From Pyruvatibacter mobilis (GTDB taxonomy: Bacteria > Pseudomonadota > Alphaproteobacteria > CGMCC-115125): a stretch of 64,000 bases of DNA. Where the stretch lies: the NCBI RefSeq assembly GCF_012848855.1, contig NZ_CP051630.1, forward strand, positions 1,157,501 through 1,221,500, given 5' to 3'. Position numbers and translations under genes: made by a program. Shown piece after piece: positions 54,170-63,639 of the stretch (the first letter of the stretch is position 1; each line of letters begins with the position of its first letter). The notes below the pieces were generated by a model that saw only the letters and a list, made by a program, of their open reading frames with translations, was not told the DNA's origin and did no database searches.

Positions 54170-55810
54170 CTATCCGAAGACAGTCTCGGGCAGCCATGTG
54201 GCGATTTCGGGGAACAGCGAAAGAATGATCAGCGCCAATAGCTGAATGGCCACAAACGGCAATGCGCCCTTGTAGATGTGGGTCGTCTTGACTTCAGGCG
54301 GGGCAACGCCGCGGAGGTAGAAGAGTGCAAAACCGAAAGGTGGGGTCAGGAATGATGTCTGGAGGTTGATTGCCATCATGACTCCCAGCCACACGGGGTC
54401 GACCCCCATCATCAACAGCACCGGCGCAACGACCGGGACCACCACAAAAGTGATCTCGATGAAATCGAGGAAGAAGCCGAGAAAGAACATCACGGCCATC
54501 ACGATGATCATTGCCCCCACGACACCGCCGGGCATGGCATTCAGGAATTCGTGGACCGTGTCATCACCGCCCAGACCCCGAAAGACAAGGCTGAATAGGG
54601 CTGCACCAACCAAGATCACAAACACCATGGACGTGATCTCGGTGGTCGTCCGCACGACCTGGGTAAGACAATTGTTTGCCAGTGTGCGCAGCAGGCAGAC
54701 CAGCAGCCCCCAGGCTATGACAGTACACAGGATGAATGCCGTGATGCGGGCAACCTCCGTGCCTTCAGGTACCGTTTCAAGTCCGAGGCGGAGGTCGTAG
54801 AGGGCAGTCAGAACGAACAGGCCGGCAAGTGCCAGCGCTGCCAGCGTTGGTGGCAGGAGGCCGCGCATATGCACGGCGCCGAGCACCCTCAGCGTCAGGC
54901 GGCGCGTTGTCCCGTGATCTTCAGATGCCAGGACCGGCTGTGGCTCGCGATAACCTGCTAGGAGCGTGGCACCGACTGCACCGACGGCCGCCGCCTCTGT
55001 CGGAGTGGCGATGCCGGCGAGGATCGACCCCAGCACGGCGACGATGAGGAGGATCGGGGGGACGAGTGCCTGAAGAATAACGCCCAGGCCGGGGCGTGTT
55101 TCGCCCGGCTCCAGTTCCATCGCCGGTGACGAAGTAGGCTTCACGATGGCCATCACGAGTTGGTAGGCGATGTAAAGGCCCACCAGCATGAGGCCGGGCA
55201 GCAAAGCGCCGGCAAACAGGTCGCCCACGGACAGGGCGTCCGGCGAAAAGTTACCCATGGAGAGTTGCGCGTTCTGATAGGCGCTGGACATCACGTCGCC
55301 CAGCAATACCAACACGATTGACGGCGGGATGATCTGGCCGAGTGTGCCGGCAGCGGCAATCGATCCGGTAGCGAGGGCAGGGTCATAGCCGCGCTTGAGC
55401 ATGGTCGGCAGTGACAGGAGCCCCATGGTCACGACAGTGGCACCAACGATGCCGGTGGATGCGGCCAACAGCGCGCCAACCAGCGTGACCGATATGCCGA
55501 GGCCGCCGCGCATAGTGCCGAACAGGCGGCCCATGTTTTCGAGCAGTTCTTCGGCGACGCGGCTGCGTTCCAGCATCACGCCCATGAAGACGAAGAGCGG
55601 GACGGCAATCAGCGTCTCGTTCGTCATGGTGCCGAAGATGCGTTGCGGGAAGGCACCCAGGAAGGAGAGATCGAAGACGCCCAGCGCAGCTCCGAGAATG
55701 GCGAAGATCAGCGCCGTGCCTGCAAGCGTGAAAGCCACAGGAAAACCTGCGAGCAGAAACAGGCAGGCCGTCGCGAACATGGCGATGTCGAGAATGTCAG
55801 CAATGGCCAT
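54170..55810 (-). CDS. TRAP transporter large permease (DctM/TakM type)
   Basis: 546-residue membrane subunit that carries the transport path, driven by sodium. Family segments: ACLFLLAGFPVAFTLAGTAL, TLIAVPLFVFMGVMLERSRV, LVGALLAASTGIVGATVVTM, GTLGQIIPPSIVLVLLGDVM, GILAGIATPTEAAAVGAVGA-like centre, and FFLDFIEITFVVVPVVAPVL near the end. At 546 residues it is longer than the ~430-residue minimum, because of an extra hydrophobic region in the middle, as is common for the large permeases that serve 2-oxoacid systems. The start overlaps the dctQ stop by one base. Confidence 0.95.
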   Translation of the reverse strand: MAIADILDIAMFATACLFLLAGFPVAFTLAGTALIFAILGAALGVFDLSFLGAFPQRIFGTMTNETLIAVPLFVFMGVMLERSRVAEELLENMGRLFGTMRGGLGISVTLVGALLAASTGIVGATVVTMGLLSLPTMLKRGYDPALATGSIAAAGTLGQIIPPSIVLVLLGDVMSSAYQNAQLSMGNFSPDALSVGDLFAGALLPGLMLVGLYIAYQLVMAIVKPTSSPAMELEPGETRPGLGVILQALVPPILLIVAVLGSILAGIATPTEAAAVGAVGATLLAGYREPQPVLASEDHGTTRRLTLRVLGAVHMRGLLPPTLAALALAGLFVLTALYDLRLGLETVPEGTEVARITAFILCTVIAWGLLVCLLRTLANNCLTQVVRTTTEITSMVFVILVGAALFSLVFRGLGGDDTVHEFLNAMPGGVVGAMIIVMAVMFFLGFFLDFIEITFVVVPVVAPVLLMMGVDPVWLGVMMAINLQTSFLTPPFGFALFYLRGVAPPEVKTTHIYKGALPFVAIQLLALIILSLFPEIATWLPETVFG

Positions 55811-56343
55811 CAGACGATATCCGGCGGGGTTTCATCACTCGGCGTTTCCTGGCCAGACAGGATGCGCAGACTGTGGAGGGCCAGTGAGACGCCTTGCAGG
55901 GCCACGAGTACCGCAAAGGCGATGATGACGCTCTTGAGAAGATAGACGCCATGGATGCCGCTGGTTTCCTTCGACCCTTCGAGGATGGACCATGAGCTGG
56001 ATACATATGGCCAAGCGAGCCAGATGATCGCGGCACACATGGGCAGCAGAAAGAACAGGGAGCCGAACAGATCCGTCAGGGCTTTCCGCCGCGGGGTTGC
56101 TTCACGGTAAAAAACGTCCACGCGTACATGTCCGTTGTGAAGCAAGGTGTAACCCGCCGCCAGCATGAACAGCATGCCATGCATGTAGACGATGGACTCC
56201 TGCATCCAGATCGAGCCGATGCCGAAGACATAGCGCTGGATGACGACGATGAACTGGACGACTACCATCAGCAGGGCGAGCCACGAGACCACACGGCCCA
56301 GGCGCTCGTTCAGGCCATCAATGAAACCGGTGAGACGGGTCAC
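55810..56343 (-). CDS. TRAP transporter small permease (DctQ type)
   Basis: 177-residue four-helix membrane subunit that joins the large permease in TRAP transporters. Hydrophobic segments: VVSWLALLMVVVQFIVVIQR, IVYMHGMLFMLAAGYTLLHN, LFGSLFFLLPMCAAIIWLAW and SVIIAFAVLVALQGVSLALH; IWMQESIVYMH and GHVRVDVFY are family motifs. A GTG start (56341-56343) lies 12 bases after the binding-protein gene stop. Confidence 0.94.
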   Translation of the reverse strand: MTRLTGFIDGLNERLGRVVSWLALLMVVVQFIVVIQRYVFGIGSIWMQESIVYMHGMLFMLAAGYTLLHNGHVRVDVFYREATPRRKALTDLFGSLFFLLPMCAAIIWLAWPYVSSSWSILEGSKETSGIHGVYLLKSVIIAFAVLVALQGVSLALHSLRILSGQETPSDETPPDIV

Positions 56344-56355
56344 GGACGCTCCTGC

Positions 56356-57498
56356 CTAACCTGCATTGGCGGTGCGCATGTTGACGTAGGCTTCTTCAGA
56401 GATGCGCGTCCAGCGGATCGAGTTTTCGAGGTTTTCCTTGAAGCTGGAATAGATCCGTCCGGCGATTTCGCTTTCCTGCGAGACGTCAGCCAGTACGGCA
56501 GCTGACGCTTCGCGCATGCCCGCAAAGACATCGGCCGGGAACTTTTCAAGTACCACGCCGTGATCCTTGATCAGCGTATCCAGTGCACCGGCGTTCTTCT
56601 GGTTGAATTCTGCGAGCGTGTAATCGTGTTCCGTATGGCAGACAGTCTGGATGATCTGCTTCTGGCCTTTGGTGAGGCTCTCATAAACATCCTTGTTGAA
56701 CACGGTAGCGAGGGCGGCACCCGGTTCATGGAAGCCCGGCCAATAATAATACTTCGTGACCTTGTAGAAGCCCTGGGCGAGATCATTCCACGGGCCGACC
56801 CACTCTGTTGCGTTGATGGCACCGGTTTGCAAGGCCTGGTAAATGTCCGGACCCGGAAGACTGACAGCGGCGGCGCCAAGACGGCGCATCACTTCACCAC
56901 CGAGCCCCGGCATGCGGATCTTGAGGCCTTTCAGGTCTTCCAGTGACGTGATCTGCTTGTTGAACCAGCCGCCCATCTGAACGCCCGTATTGGCGGACAG
57001 GAAGCCCTTGAGATTGAAGCGGGCGGAGAGTTCATCCCACAGTTCCTGACCGCCACCATGGTAGATCCAGGCGGTCAGTTCGTTGGCGGTCATCCCGAAG
57101 GGGACGGCGGTGAAGAATGAAAATCCGACCGACTTGCCTTGCCAGTAATACTCAGCGCCATTGTAGCAATCTGCCGTACCATTGGAGACGGCGTCGAAGC
57201 ATTCGAAGGCCGGAACAAGTTCACCGGCAGCATATACCTTGATCGAAATCTGGCCGTCCGTCGCGTCCTCGATGCGCTTGGCCACGCGCTCCGCAGAGGT
57301 GCCCAGGCCAGGGAAGTTCTTTTGCCATGTGGTCACCATCTTGAGCTTGCGCTTGTTGGTGACGATGGCGGGGCTTGCGGGCTCGGTTCCGGGAGCGCAA
57401 TCCGCCGTGTTCTGGCCGCTGTCGCAGCCGGCAACGGCAAGAGTCGCGGCGGCGGCACCGGTCACGGCGGCGCCGGTCAGGAAATCCCTGCGTTTCAT
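56356..57498 (-). CDS. TRAP substrate-binding protein, TakP-like (2-oxoacid type), Tat lipoprotein
   Basis: 380-residue periplasmic binding protein that delivers substrate to the DctQM permease. The closest family is TakP, which binds pyruvate and other 2-oxomonocarboxylates with sodium: NFPGLGTSAERVAKRIEDAT, GELVPAFECFDAVSNGTADC, GMTANELTAWIYHGGGQEL, NTGVQMGGWFNKQI and INATEWVGPWNDLAQGFYKV. The start MKRRDFLTGAAVTG is a twin-arginine signal, and LAVAGC is a lipobox with Asp after the cysteine, so it may be a Tat-exported, inner-membrane-held lipoprotein. ATG 57496-57498 follows GGGGAGA. First gene of the TRAP operon. Confidence 0.94.
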   Translation of the reverse strand: MKRRDFLTGAAVTGAAAATLAVAGCDSGQNTADCAPGTEPASPAIVTNKRKLKMVTTWQKNFPGLGTSAERVAKRIEDATDGQISIKVYAAGELVPAFECFDAVSNGTADCYNGAEYYWQGKSVGFSFFTAVPFGMTANELTAWIYHGGGQELWDELSARFNLKGFLSANTGVQMGGWFNKQITSLEDLKGLKIRMPGLGGEVMRRLGAAAVSLPGPDIYQALQTGAINATEWVGPWNDLAQGFYKVTKYYYWPGFHEPGAALATVFNKDVYESLTKGQKQIIQTVCHTEHDYTLAEFNQKNAGALDTLIKDHGVVLEKFPADVFAGMREASAAVLADVSQESEIAGRIYSSFKENLENSIRWTRISEEAYVNMRTANAG

Positions 57499-57628
57499 GG
57501 TCGATTGTCTCCCCGGAGATATTTGAGCCGCAGTATAGGGATGGACCGCCCCGGTGCAATAAAGCCGTGGGAGCACCCTGAGCCAGCTAGGAGAGAGCAA
57601 AAGGTGGGGGGAGGCAGCCAGCCCGGTC

Positions 57629-58402
57629 TCAGGCTCTGGCCTTTTCGGACGGCAGCCGCATCCAGCCTTCCATTGTGAGGGCTTCAAGCGGCCGGTAGCG
57701 GGCCTTGTAGGACATCTTGCGGCATCCCTCGATCCAGTATCCCAGATAGACGTAGGGGAGGCCCAGCTCACGGGCCTTCGCCACGTGGTCCAGGATCATG
57801 TAGGTGCCGAGGCTGCGGGCGTGCTCCTGCGGATCAAAGAAGCTGTAGACCATGGACAGGCCGTCGTCGATCACGTCGGTCAGGGCCGTTGCGATAAGCC
57901 GGTCCCGGCCAAGGGGTTCCGCTGCGTCATCGTCAGGGTCCGGCTTCGTCCAGTACTCGAACATGAGCGTAGAGACAGTCGTTTCTTCCACCATCGCAGC
58001 GAAATCATCGTCGTCCATGTCGGACATGCCACCATTGGCATGGCGCTGATTGAGATATTTATGGAGCAGCTCATACTGTGGCTCGGTGGCCATGGGTTCG
58101 CGCGGGATGCGCACAAGATCGCGGTTCTTGCGCAGGATGCGGCGATAGGAGGTCGTCAACTCGAAAGCATCTACCGGGATGCGGACCGAGACGCAGGCCG
58201 AGCAGCCGTCGCAGGCCGGTTTGTAGGCAATGGTCTGGCTGCGGCGAAAGCCCGCTGTGGTCAGCATGGAGTTAATGGCGTCCGCGTCTGCATCCAGCAG
58301 GTGCGTGAAGACCTTGCGCTCCATCTTGCCCTCCAGATAGGGACAGGGCGTCTCGGCGGTGAGATAGAAGCGCGGGGCGGTCTTGCCTGCGTGGTGGGTC
58401 AC
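57629..58402 (-). CDS. bpt: Aspartate/glutamate leucyltransferase (Bpt/Ate-like)
   Basis: N-end-rule enzyme that adds Leu from Leu-tRNA to proteins with N-terminal Asp or Glu, marking them for ClpS/ClpAP. 257 residues from a GTG (58400-58402). Motifs: FYLTAETPCPYLEGKMERKV, AYKPACDGCSACVSVRIPVD with the conserved cysteines, YRRILRKNRDL, and LGYWIEGCRKMSYKARYRPL near the end. Bpt rather than eukaryote-type Ate1 is normal for alphaproteobacteria. Confidence 0.94.
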   Translation of the reverse strand: MTHHAGKTAPRFYLTAETPCPYLEGKMERKVFTHLLDADADAINSMLTTAGFRRSQTIAYKPACDGCSACVSVRIPVDAFELTTSYRRILRKNRDLVRIPREPMATEPQYELLHKYLNQRHANGGMSDMDDDDFAAMVEETTVSTLMFEYWTKPDPDDDAAEPLGRDRLIATALTDVIDDGLSMVYSFFDPQEHARSLGTYMILDHVAKARELGLPYVYLGYWIEGCRKMSYKARYRPLEALTMEGWMRLPSEKARA

Positions 58403-58435
58403 CTTGGTCTCCGGCTCGGGACGGGCAATTGTGGC

Positions 58436-60298
58436 TCAGAAGCCATAATACCACGGGGCGAAGAGCGAAAAAGCAAGCCAGAGAATGATCACCAGCGGCG
58501 CCCCGGCACGCATGAAATCGGAAAACCGATAATGCCCGGGACCCATTACCAGAAGGTTGGTCTGATAGCCCATGGGCGTGGCGAAAGAGCAGTTCGCCGC
58601 AAAGATCACCGCATACACGAACACCATGGGATCAATGCCCAGCTGACTGGCAGTGCTTACCGCGATGGGTACGAAGAGCACTGCTGTCGCGTTGTTCGAG
58701 AGCACATTGGTGAGGATCGCGGTAAGGAGGAAGAATACCGAGAGCACCACCGCCGCGCCGAACCCGTCGAACACCAGGATGACCTGCTGCGCCAGGAAGG
58801 TTGCCCCGCCGGTCGCCTCAAGGGACGTGCCGAGTGCCAGCGCCGCGCCGACGAGCAGGAATATCTGCCGGTCGATGGCGCGTGAGGCCTGACGGATGTT
58901 GAGACAGCCGGTGAGGATCATCGCCAGAGCACCGGCGACAGCTGCGATGCTGATGGGCACAATGCCCAATGCCGCGGAAACGACCGTGCCGCCGAGGATG
59001 ATCTGGGCGGTGCGGGCATTGCTCAGATGCGGAATTTCTGTCGCGGACCATTCGAGCAGCAGCAAGTCGCGGCTGGTGCGGAGGCCGCGAACGCTTTGGC
59101 GGTTGCCTACGATCAGCAGCACATCACCGGCTTCGAGGCGTATATCGCTCATTTGCGTGCGGATCATGCGGCTGCGCCGTTGCACGCCGAGGACGATGCA
59201 GTCCGTCTCCATGCGGAAGCCGGCCTGTTCGATGTTGCGGCCGATCATTCGCGAACCGGGGGCTACGATGGTCTCCGCCAGCATCAGGTCGCGGACCGGG
59301 CGTTGCTCATCATCGCTGTCGGGGTCGCTTGGTCCACCGTCCTGGTGGATCAGGCCCTGGAAGATATCCGGCTCCTGCTTGAGAGCCTCCATCAGCGTGG
59401 CGCGAGTGGCTGCGATGATGAGTGTATCACCGGGCCGTAGAACCATGTCCTCAAAGGGTGGCAGGAATGGCCGCTCACCGCGCTGGACCATGCGGACGGT
59501 GATGTTCTTGAGGGACGGGAACATACCCCCGGTTGCCTTGCTGCCCACCAGCGGGTGGCCGTAGCCGAGTTGGAGCTGCGCAATGAACTGCTTGCCGGAA
59601 CCACCCATTTCCTCGGTGAGATTGGCGCGCGCAGGCATAAGGCGGGGCAGGATGAAGGCGACGTAGACGATGCCAATGGCTGCCAGAAAGACACCGGGGA
59701 TCGTGAAATCGAAGAAACCGATCCGGTCGAGACCTGCGCGTGAGGCTGCACCGGATGCCAGCAGGTTGGTTGATGAACCGATTAGTGTGGTCATACCCCC
59801 TAGGATCGACGCGTAGGAGAGGGGGATCATCATCTTTGACGACGAGATGGAAGCCTTGGCCGCCAACGCCGAGACGACGGGAATAAAGATCACCGCGACC
59901 GGCGTGTTGTTCATGAAGCCTGAAACGACCAGTACAACTACCAGCATAACCCCAAGGGTGAGGTACGGAGCACGGATTGCGTTGGCGTTTGTCAGCTGCG
60001 CCACGTCTTCCAGGGCACCGCTCTGGAACAGTCCCTGGCCGACCACCAGCAGGGCCAGGACCGCGATCAGGGCCGGGTCGGCGAAACCTGCTAGCAGGTT
60101 CTCGGGGTTCAGGAGATTTCCCGAGCCTGCCTCAACCGGAAAGAAGTGGAAAAAGGCGAGGAGCCCCGCGACCAGCGCCAGCGAGGTTACTTCGAGCGGA
60201 ATGTCTTCCGACGCGTAGGCGGCGATGGCTGCGATGATCGCGCCAAACACCACCCACATCTGCCAGACGTGGGAAAAATCGGCCTCCATGGCGTGCAT
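58436..60298 (-). CDS. SLC13 family permease with two TrkA-C (RCK_C) domains
   Basis: 620-residue inner-membrane carrier of the divalent anion:Na+ symporter superfamily. Two hydrophobic halves (about 10-215 and 430-620) flank a soluble insert with two TrkA-C domains (PPFEDMVLRPGDTLIIAATR; IRLEADDVLLIVGN-like EAGDVLLIVGNRQSVR). Transport motifs: FMNNTPVAVIFIPVVSALAA, LIGSSTNLLASGAA in the first half and LSNNATAVLFVPIAVSTASQ, MGYQTNLLVMGPG in the second. Substrates of this group include sulfate, silicate-like anions and dicarboxylates; unresolved here. The start is ATG 60296-60298 or ATG 60289 region three codons later. Confidence 0.92.
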   Translation of the reverse strand: MHAMEADFSHVWQMWVVFGAIIAAIAAYASEDIPLEVTSLALVAGLLAFFHFFPVEAGSGNLLNPENLLAGFADPALIAVLALLVVGQGLFQSGALEDVAQLTNANAIRAPYLTLGVMLVVVLVVSGFMNNTPVAVIFIPVVSALAAKASISSSKMMIPLSYASILGGMTTLIGSSTNLLASGAASRAGLDRIGFFDFTIPGVFLAAIGIVYVAFILPRLMPARANLTEEMGGSGKQFIAQLQLGYGHPLVGSKATGGMFPSLKNITVRMVQRGERPFLPPFEDMVLRPGDTLIIAATRATLMEALKQEPDIFQGLIHQDGGPSDPDSDDEQRPVRDLMLAETIVAPGSRMIGRNIEQAGFRMETDCIVLGVQRRSRMIRTQMSDIRLEAGDVLLIVGNRQSVRGLRTSRDLLLLEWSATEIPHLSNARTAQIILGGTVVSAALGIVPISIAAVAGALAMILTGCLNIRQASRAIDRQIFLLVGAALALGTSLEATGGATFLAQQVILVFDGFGAAVVLSVFFLLTAILTNVLSNNATAVLFVPIAVSTASQLGIDPMVFVYAVIFAANCSFATPMGYQTNLLVMGPGHYRFSDFMRAGAPLVIILWLAFSLFAPWYYGF

Positions 60299-60357
60299 CT
60301 AGGCATGGTGCCGGTAAATTGCCAAGCGGCTTTTTGATGCGATTTTTCGCAGTTTTC

Positions 60358-60891
60358 CTAGCCGGAAATCACACGCGCGTCAGGTGGAATCTGGTCCGGC
60401 GTGTTGATGACGATTGTGCCGATCAGATAGTCGTGCAGGCAGCGGCGGCGCTGGTTGAACAGGGGGACGAGAACGACAAAAACGGTAACGGTCCAGCTCA
60501 GCCAGAACAGGAGGGACTGCAGGGCTCCCTGCACCATGCCCGGCCGGGCGCCGTCCCATGTGCGAACTTCGATGCCGGTGAAACGCATACCAGGCGTCGC
60601 CGATGTCGGTCCGCCGATTGTGACGGCGAAGTAGCCGAGCCACATCAGGGCAGCCAATGGGCTAATCAACGGCCAGAGCAGCCCGAGGGTGAAAATGCCC
60701 AGTATTGCCAGAATGATGGTGAGGAAAACTGTGGCTACGGCGAGCAGGGCCCAGTCCACAAGGAATGCGATGACGCGTTTGCCCAAGACACCTTCAAAGA
60801 GTTCCGGGTAGCGATCAGCGTCGATATGGATCGGATCATCGCCCTTTGCCTCGCGCCAGTGCACGCCGTCCGGGCGGTCGAGCGCTGCCAT
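60358..60891 (-). CDS. RDD family membrane protein
   Basis: 177-residue membrane protein with the RDD domain: GKRVIAFLVDWALLAVATVF gives the Arg and Asp of the family, then LGYFAVTIGGPTSATPGMRF, IEVRTWDG, and RRRCLHDYLIGTIVIN with the final Asp. Three hydrophobic segments are visible. RDD proteins are poorly understood; some act in sodium or proton exchange. ATG 60889-60891 has GGGAG six bases upstream, better than the ATG at 60895-60897, which abuts it. Confidence 0.92.
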   Translation of the reverse strand: MAALDRPDGVHWREAKGDDPIHIDADRYPELFEGVLGKRVIAFLVDWALLAVATVFLTIILAILGIFTLGLLWPLISPLAALMWLGYFAVTIGGPTSATPGMRFTGIEVRTWDGARPGMVQGALQSLLFWLSWTVTVFVVLVPLFNQRRRCLHDYLIGTIVINTPDQIPPDARVISG

Positions 60892-60988
60892 GCGCATCTC
60901 CCATAATTCACGGTGTTGGGAGTAAAATGGGGAGTTCAGACAGACGGTGCAATAGGGCAGGTTGTTTGCTGCGATCCGGTGTGCCGGA

Positions 60989-61933
60989 TCAGCGGTTGCG
61001 GCTGGGCGGCAGTACCGGGGCTTCGCGCAGCAGCACTATGGAGATTCGCCGATTTGCGGCCATGAACGGATCCTCGGGGAACAGGGGTTCAGAGTCAGCC
61101 TTGCCGGCGACCTGGTAGATCCTGTTTTCCTTGAGACCGCCATCCATCAGCACACGGCGGGCGGCATTCGCCCGGTCCGAGGTGAGTTCCCACTTGGAGT
61201 AGTCGTCGCCGGATGACATGGGCCGTGAGTCCGTATGACCGCCGATGGTGATGCGGTTCGGCAGCTGGCGGAGGGTTTCACCGATCTTGTTGAGCAGCAC
61301 GCGGGTGCGCTCATAGGGGATGGCGCTTTCCGTCGGGAACATTGACCGCCCCTCCTGGTCCACGAGCTGGATGCGCAGGCCTTCAGGGGTTTCATCGATG
61401 ATAATGTGCTTGGAGAGTTCAGCGAGTTCGGGTAGGTCCTGCAGGGACTGACGGATCGACATTTCGGCACGGGCAAAGGAACGGGCTTCCTTTTTCGCCT
61501 TGCCTTCATCGATCAGGGATTTGTCCTCGTGTTCTGTTTCGGCGCCGTGGGCTGTCTTGTCATTGACACTGCCGTCGCCCGGAGTCTTGCCCTTGTTGTC
61601 GCCTTCTTCTTCTTCTTCCGCAGGCGGAGAAAGAGACATGACGATGGCAGTGATGGCGCCGCCTTCACGGGCACCGCTTGAATCATGTGCCGTGCCGCCG
61701 AGCACACCGCCAGACCCGGAGGTAGACCGGGAGATGTTAGGCGGGGCGAAATAGTCGGCAAGACCGTCCTTCTGTTCCGGTGTAGTCATGGAGATGAGCC
61801 ACATCAGCAGGAAGAACGCCATCATCGCGGTCACGAAGTCGGCATAGGCAATCTTCCACGCACCACCATGGTGGCCGTGGGCTGCCTTCTTCACCTTCTT
61901 GATGATGATCGGCTGTTCGTTAGTGACTGCCAT
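60989..61933 (-). CDS. motB: Flagellar motor protein MotB
   Basis: 314-residue stator subunit that anchors the motor to peptidoglycan. The membrane helix AYADFVTAMMAFFLLMWLIS holds the essential proton-binding Asp and starts at the usual distance after KKAAHGHHGGAWKI. A long acidic linker (EEEEEGDNKGKTPGDG) leads to the OmpA-like peptidoglycan-binding domain: ITIGGHTDSRPMSSGDDY, SDRANAARRVLMDGG. Follows motA by 60 bases on the same strand, the usual stator operon. Confidence 0.97.
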   Translation of the reverse strand: MAVTNEQPIIIKKVKKAAHGHHGGAWKIAYADFVTAMMAFFLLMWLISMTTPEQKDGLADYFAPPNISRSTSGSGGVLGGTAHDSSGAREGGAITAIVMSLSPPAEEEEEGDNKGKTPGDGSVNDKTAHGAETEHEDKSLIDEGKAKKEARSFARAEMSIRQSLQDLPELAELSKHIIIDETPEGLRIQLVDQEGRSMFPTESAIPYERTRVLLNKIGETLRQLPNRITIGGHTDSRPMSSGDDYSKWELTSDRANAARRVLMDGGLKENRIYQVAGKADSEPLFPEDPFMAANRRISIVLLREAPVLPPSRNR

Positions 61934-61993
61934 GGACGCGGTTGCCTGTACCTTGCGGTTAGTGTGACTTCACCCGAAGCCTCGGGCCGGTGC

Positions 61994-62857
61994 CTAGGCC
62001 GGCTGGGGCAGGGAGCCGGTCTTCTCTTCGAGTTCGGCGAATGTCGGGCGCGTGTCGCTGAGCAGGGCCTTGCGACCGAACTCAACAGAGACCGCCGGCG
62101 GGTAGCCAGACAGATGCGCCAGGATCGCAGCCTTGATGCACTGATAGTATTTGGCTTCCGCGTCATAGGTTGCTTTGAGCGAGGCCGTCATCGGCGCGAA
62201 GAACCCGTAGGCCACGAACACGCCGAGGAAGGTACCGACGAGGGCGCCACCGATCAGCTTGCCGAGCACTTCCGGCGGTTCGTTGATCGAGCCCATCGTC
62301 TTGATCACGCCCAGCACGGCGGCAACGATGCCAAGAGCGGGCGTGCCGTCGGCAAGGGCCTGCATGGCGTCGACCAGCTGGTGGCGTTCATTGTGATGGG
62401 TCTCCAATTCCTCATCCATCAGCGCCTCCATCTCGTGGGGGTTTTCCGTACCCAGCGTGATCAGGCGGATGTAGTCGCAGATGAAGTCGACGGCGTGGTG
62501 GTCAGAGGCCACGGAGGGGAACTGCTTGAAGATTTCGGAGTCGTGCGGGTTCTCGACGTGGGCTTCCAGCGCTAGGTTGCCCTTGGCTTTGGCGAGCTTG
62601 AAGAACTGGAACAGGCAGGACAGCAATTCGAGATAGCTGTCCTTGTTGTAAGGCGAACCTTTCATGAGGGTGCCCATGGCACCCCCCATCTGCTTAATGA
62701 CGGTTCCGGGGTTCGCAATAATAAAGGCGCCCAGCGCGGCACCCAGAATGATGACGCCTTCGAAGGGCTGCCACAGCACGCCCAGCTTGCCGCCCATTGC
62801 CGCGTAGCCGCCAAGCACGCAGACAAAAACAGTAATAATGCCGACAATAAGCTTCAT
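61994..62857 (-). CDS. motA: Flagellar motor stator protein MotA
   Basis: 287-residue stator subunit with four membrane helices that, with MotB, forms the proton channel and turns the flagellar rotor. Family motifs: MKLIVGIITVFVCVLGGYAA, FEGVIILGAALGAFIIANPG, GTPALGIVAAVLGVIKTMGS, and IGGALVGTFLGVFVAYGFFA. Cytoplasmic residues for rotor contact lie in the middle. ATG at 62855-62857 was chosen because the family start matches exactly. No other flagellar gene is in the window. Confidence 0.97.
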   Translation of the reverse strand: MKLIVGIITVFVCVLGGYAAMGGKLGVLWQPFEGVIILGAALGAFIIANPGTVIKQMGGAMGTLMKGSPYNKDSYLELLSCLFQFFKLAKAKGNLALEAHVENPHDSEIFKQFPSVASDHHAVDFICDYIRLITLGTENPHEMEALMDEELETHHNERHQLVDAMQALADGTPALGIVAAVLGVIKTMGSINEPPEVLGKLIGGALVGTFLGVFVAYGFFAPMTASLKATYDAEAKYYQCIKAAILAHLSGYPPAVSVEFGRKALLSDTRPTFAELEEKTGSLPQPA

Positions 62858-63156
62858 CGCACGGAAGGCCCCGAATTGGTCGCAAGTCCGCGCGCCGCAG
62901 GGCAAGGGACTTTTCTGACGTTATCTGACCGGAACTTTCCCCCAATCGCGTTAACACGCGGTTGAGGTTGACGAGCGTGGTTAATGCTTTGCAAATGCAC
63001 AAGCGTCTGCTGGCCTGGGTACGTGGTGGTCTTGCAGCTGCGTTCATACTCTCCGGTGCACCGGGCCAATTCCGCCATTGTGCCGGAGGGGGGAACCACA
63101 CTAGAAGTGCCGGGCGGGGCCACTCCACGATCCGACCTTCGCCGGGGCTAGACTTG

Positions 63157-63639
63157 ATGACAGAAAATTCTCGCGAATTCCGTAACGCGCTCGGCTGCTT
63201 TGCCACCGGTGTGACCGTTGTGACAACACGCCGGCCGGACGGTGCGCCGGTCGGGATCACGGCGAATTCATTCTCTTCAGTGTCTCTGGACCCGCCGCTC
63301 GTGCTGTGGTGCATCGACAAGTCGTCGGATTGCTTTGATGATTTTCAGGCTGCGGATCGTTTCGCGATCAACGTGCTTGCTGCTGACGACATGAATGTCA
63401 GTAATGACATGGCGCGGACCGGTCGGGACGGTGTCGGAGACCATGGGTTCAGCGACGGGCCGGTGCTTGGTTTGCCGGTTCTTGAACGGGCACTTGCGCA
63501 TTTCGAATGCGAGGTCGAGCACCGCCACGCAGGCGGTGATCACGTCATTCTGGTGGGCCGTGTGAAGGGCATGCAGTCGCGGCAGGACGGAGATCCGTTG
63601 CTCTACTTCCGCGGGAAATACGCGGCGATCACCGGCTAG
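63157..63639 (+). CDS. Flavin reductase family protein
   Basis: 160-residue FMN-binding split-barrel protein of the flavin reductase (HpaC/ActVB-like) family, which reduces FMN or FAD with NAD(P)H and supplies it to a monooxygenase. Family segments: EFRNALGCFATGVTVVTTRR, VGITANSFSSVSLDPPLVLW, DRFAINVLAADDM and HVILVGRVKGMQ followed by PLLYFRGKYAAI. ATG 63157 is the family start; the open frame reaching back to 62962 is not family-like. Its end overlaps the MarR gene by 4 bases. The oxygenase partner is not evident. Confidence 0.92.
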   Translation: MTENSREFRNALGCFATGVTVVTTRRPDGAPVGITANSFSSVSLDPPLVLWCIDKSSDCFDDFQAADRFAINVLAADDMNVSNDMARTGRDGVGDHGFSDGPVLGLPVLERALAHFECEVEHRHAGGDHVILVGRVKGMQSRQDGDPLLYFRGKYAAITG

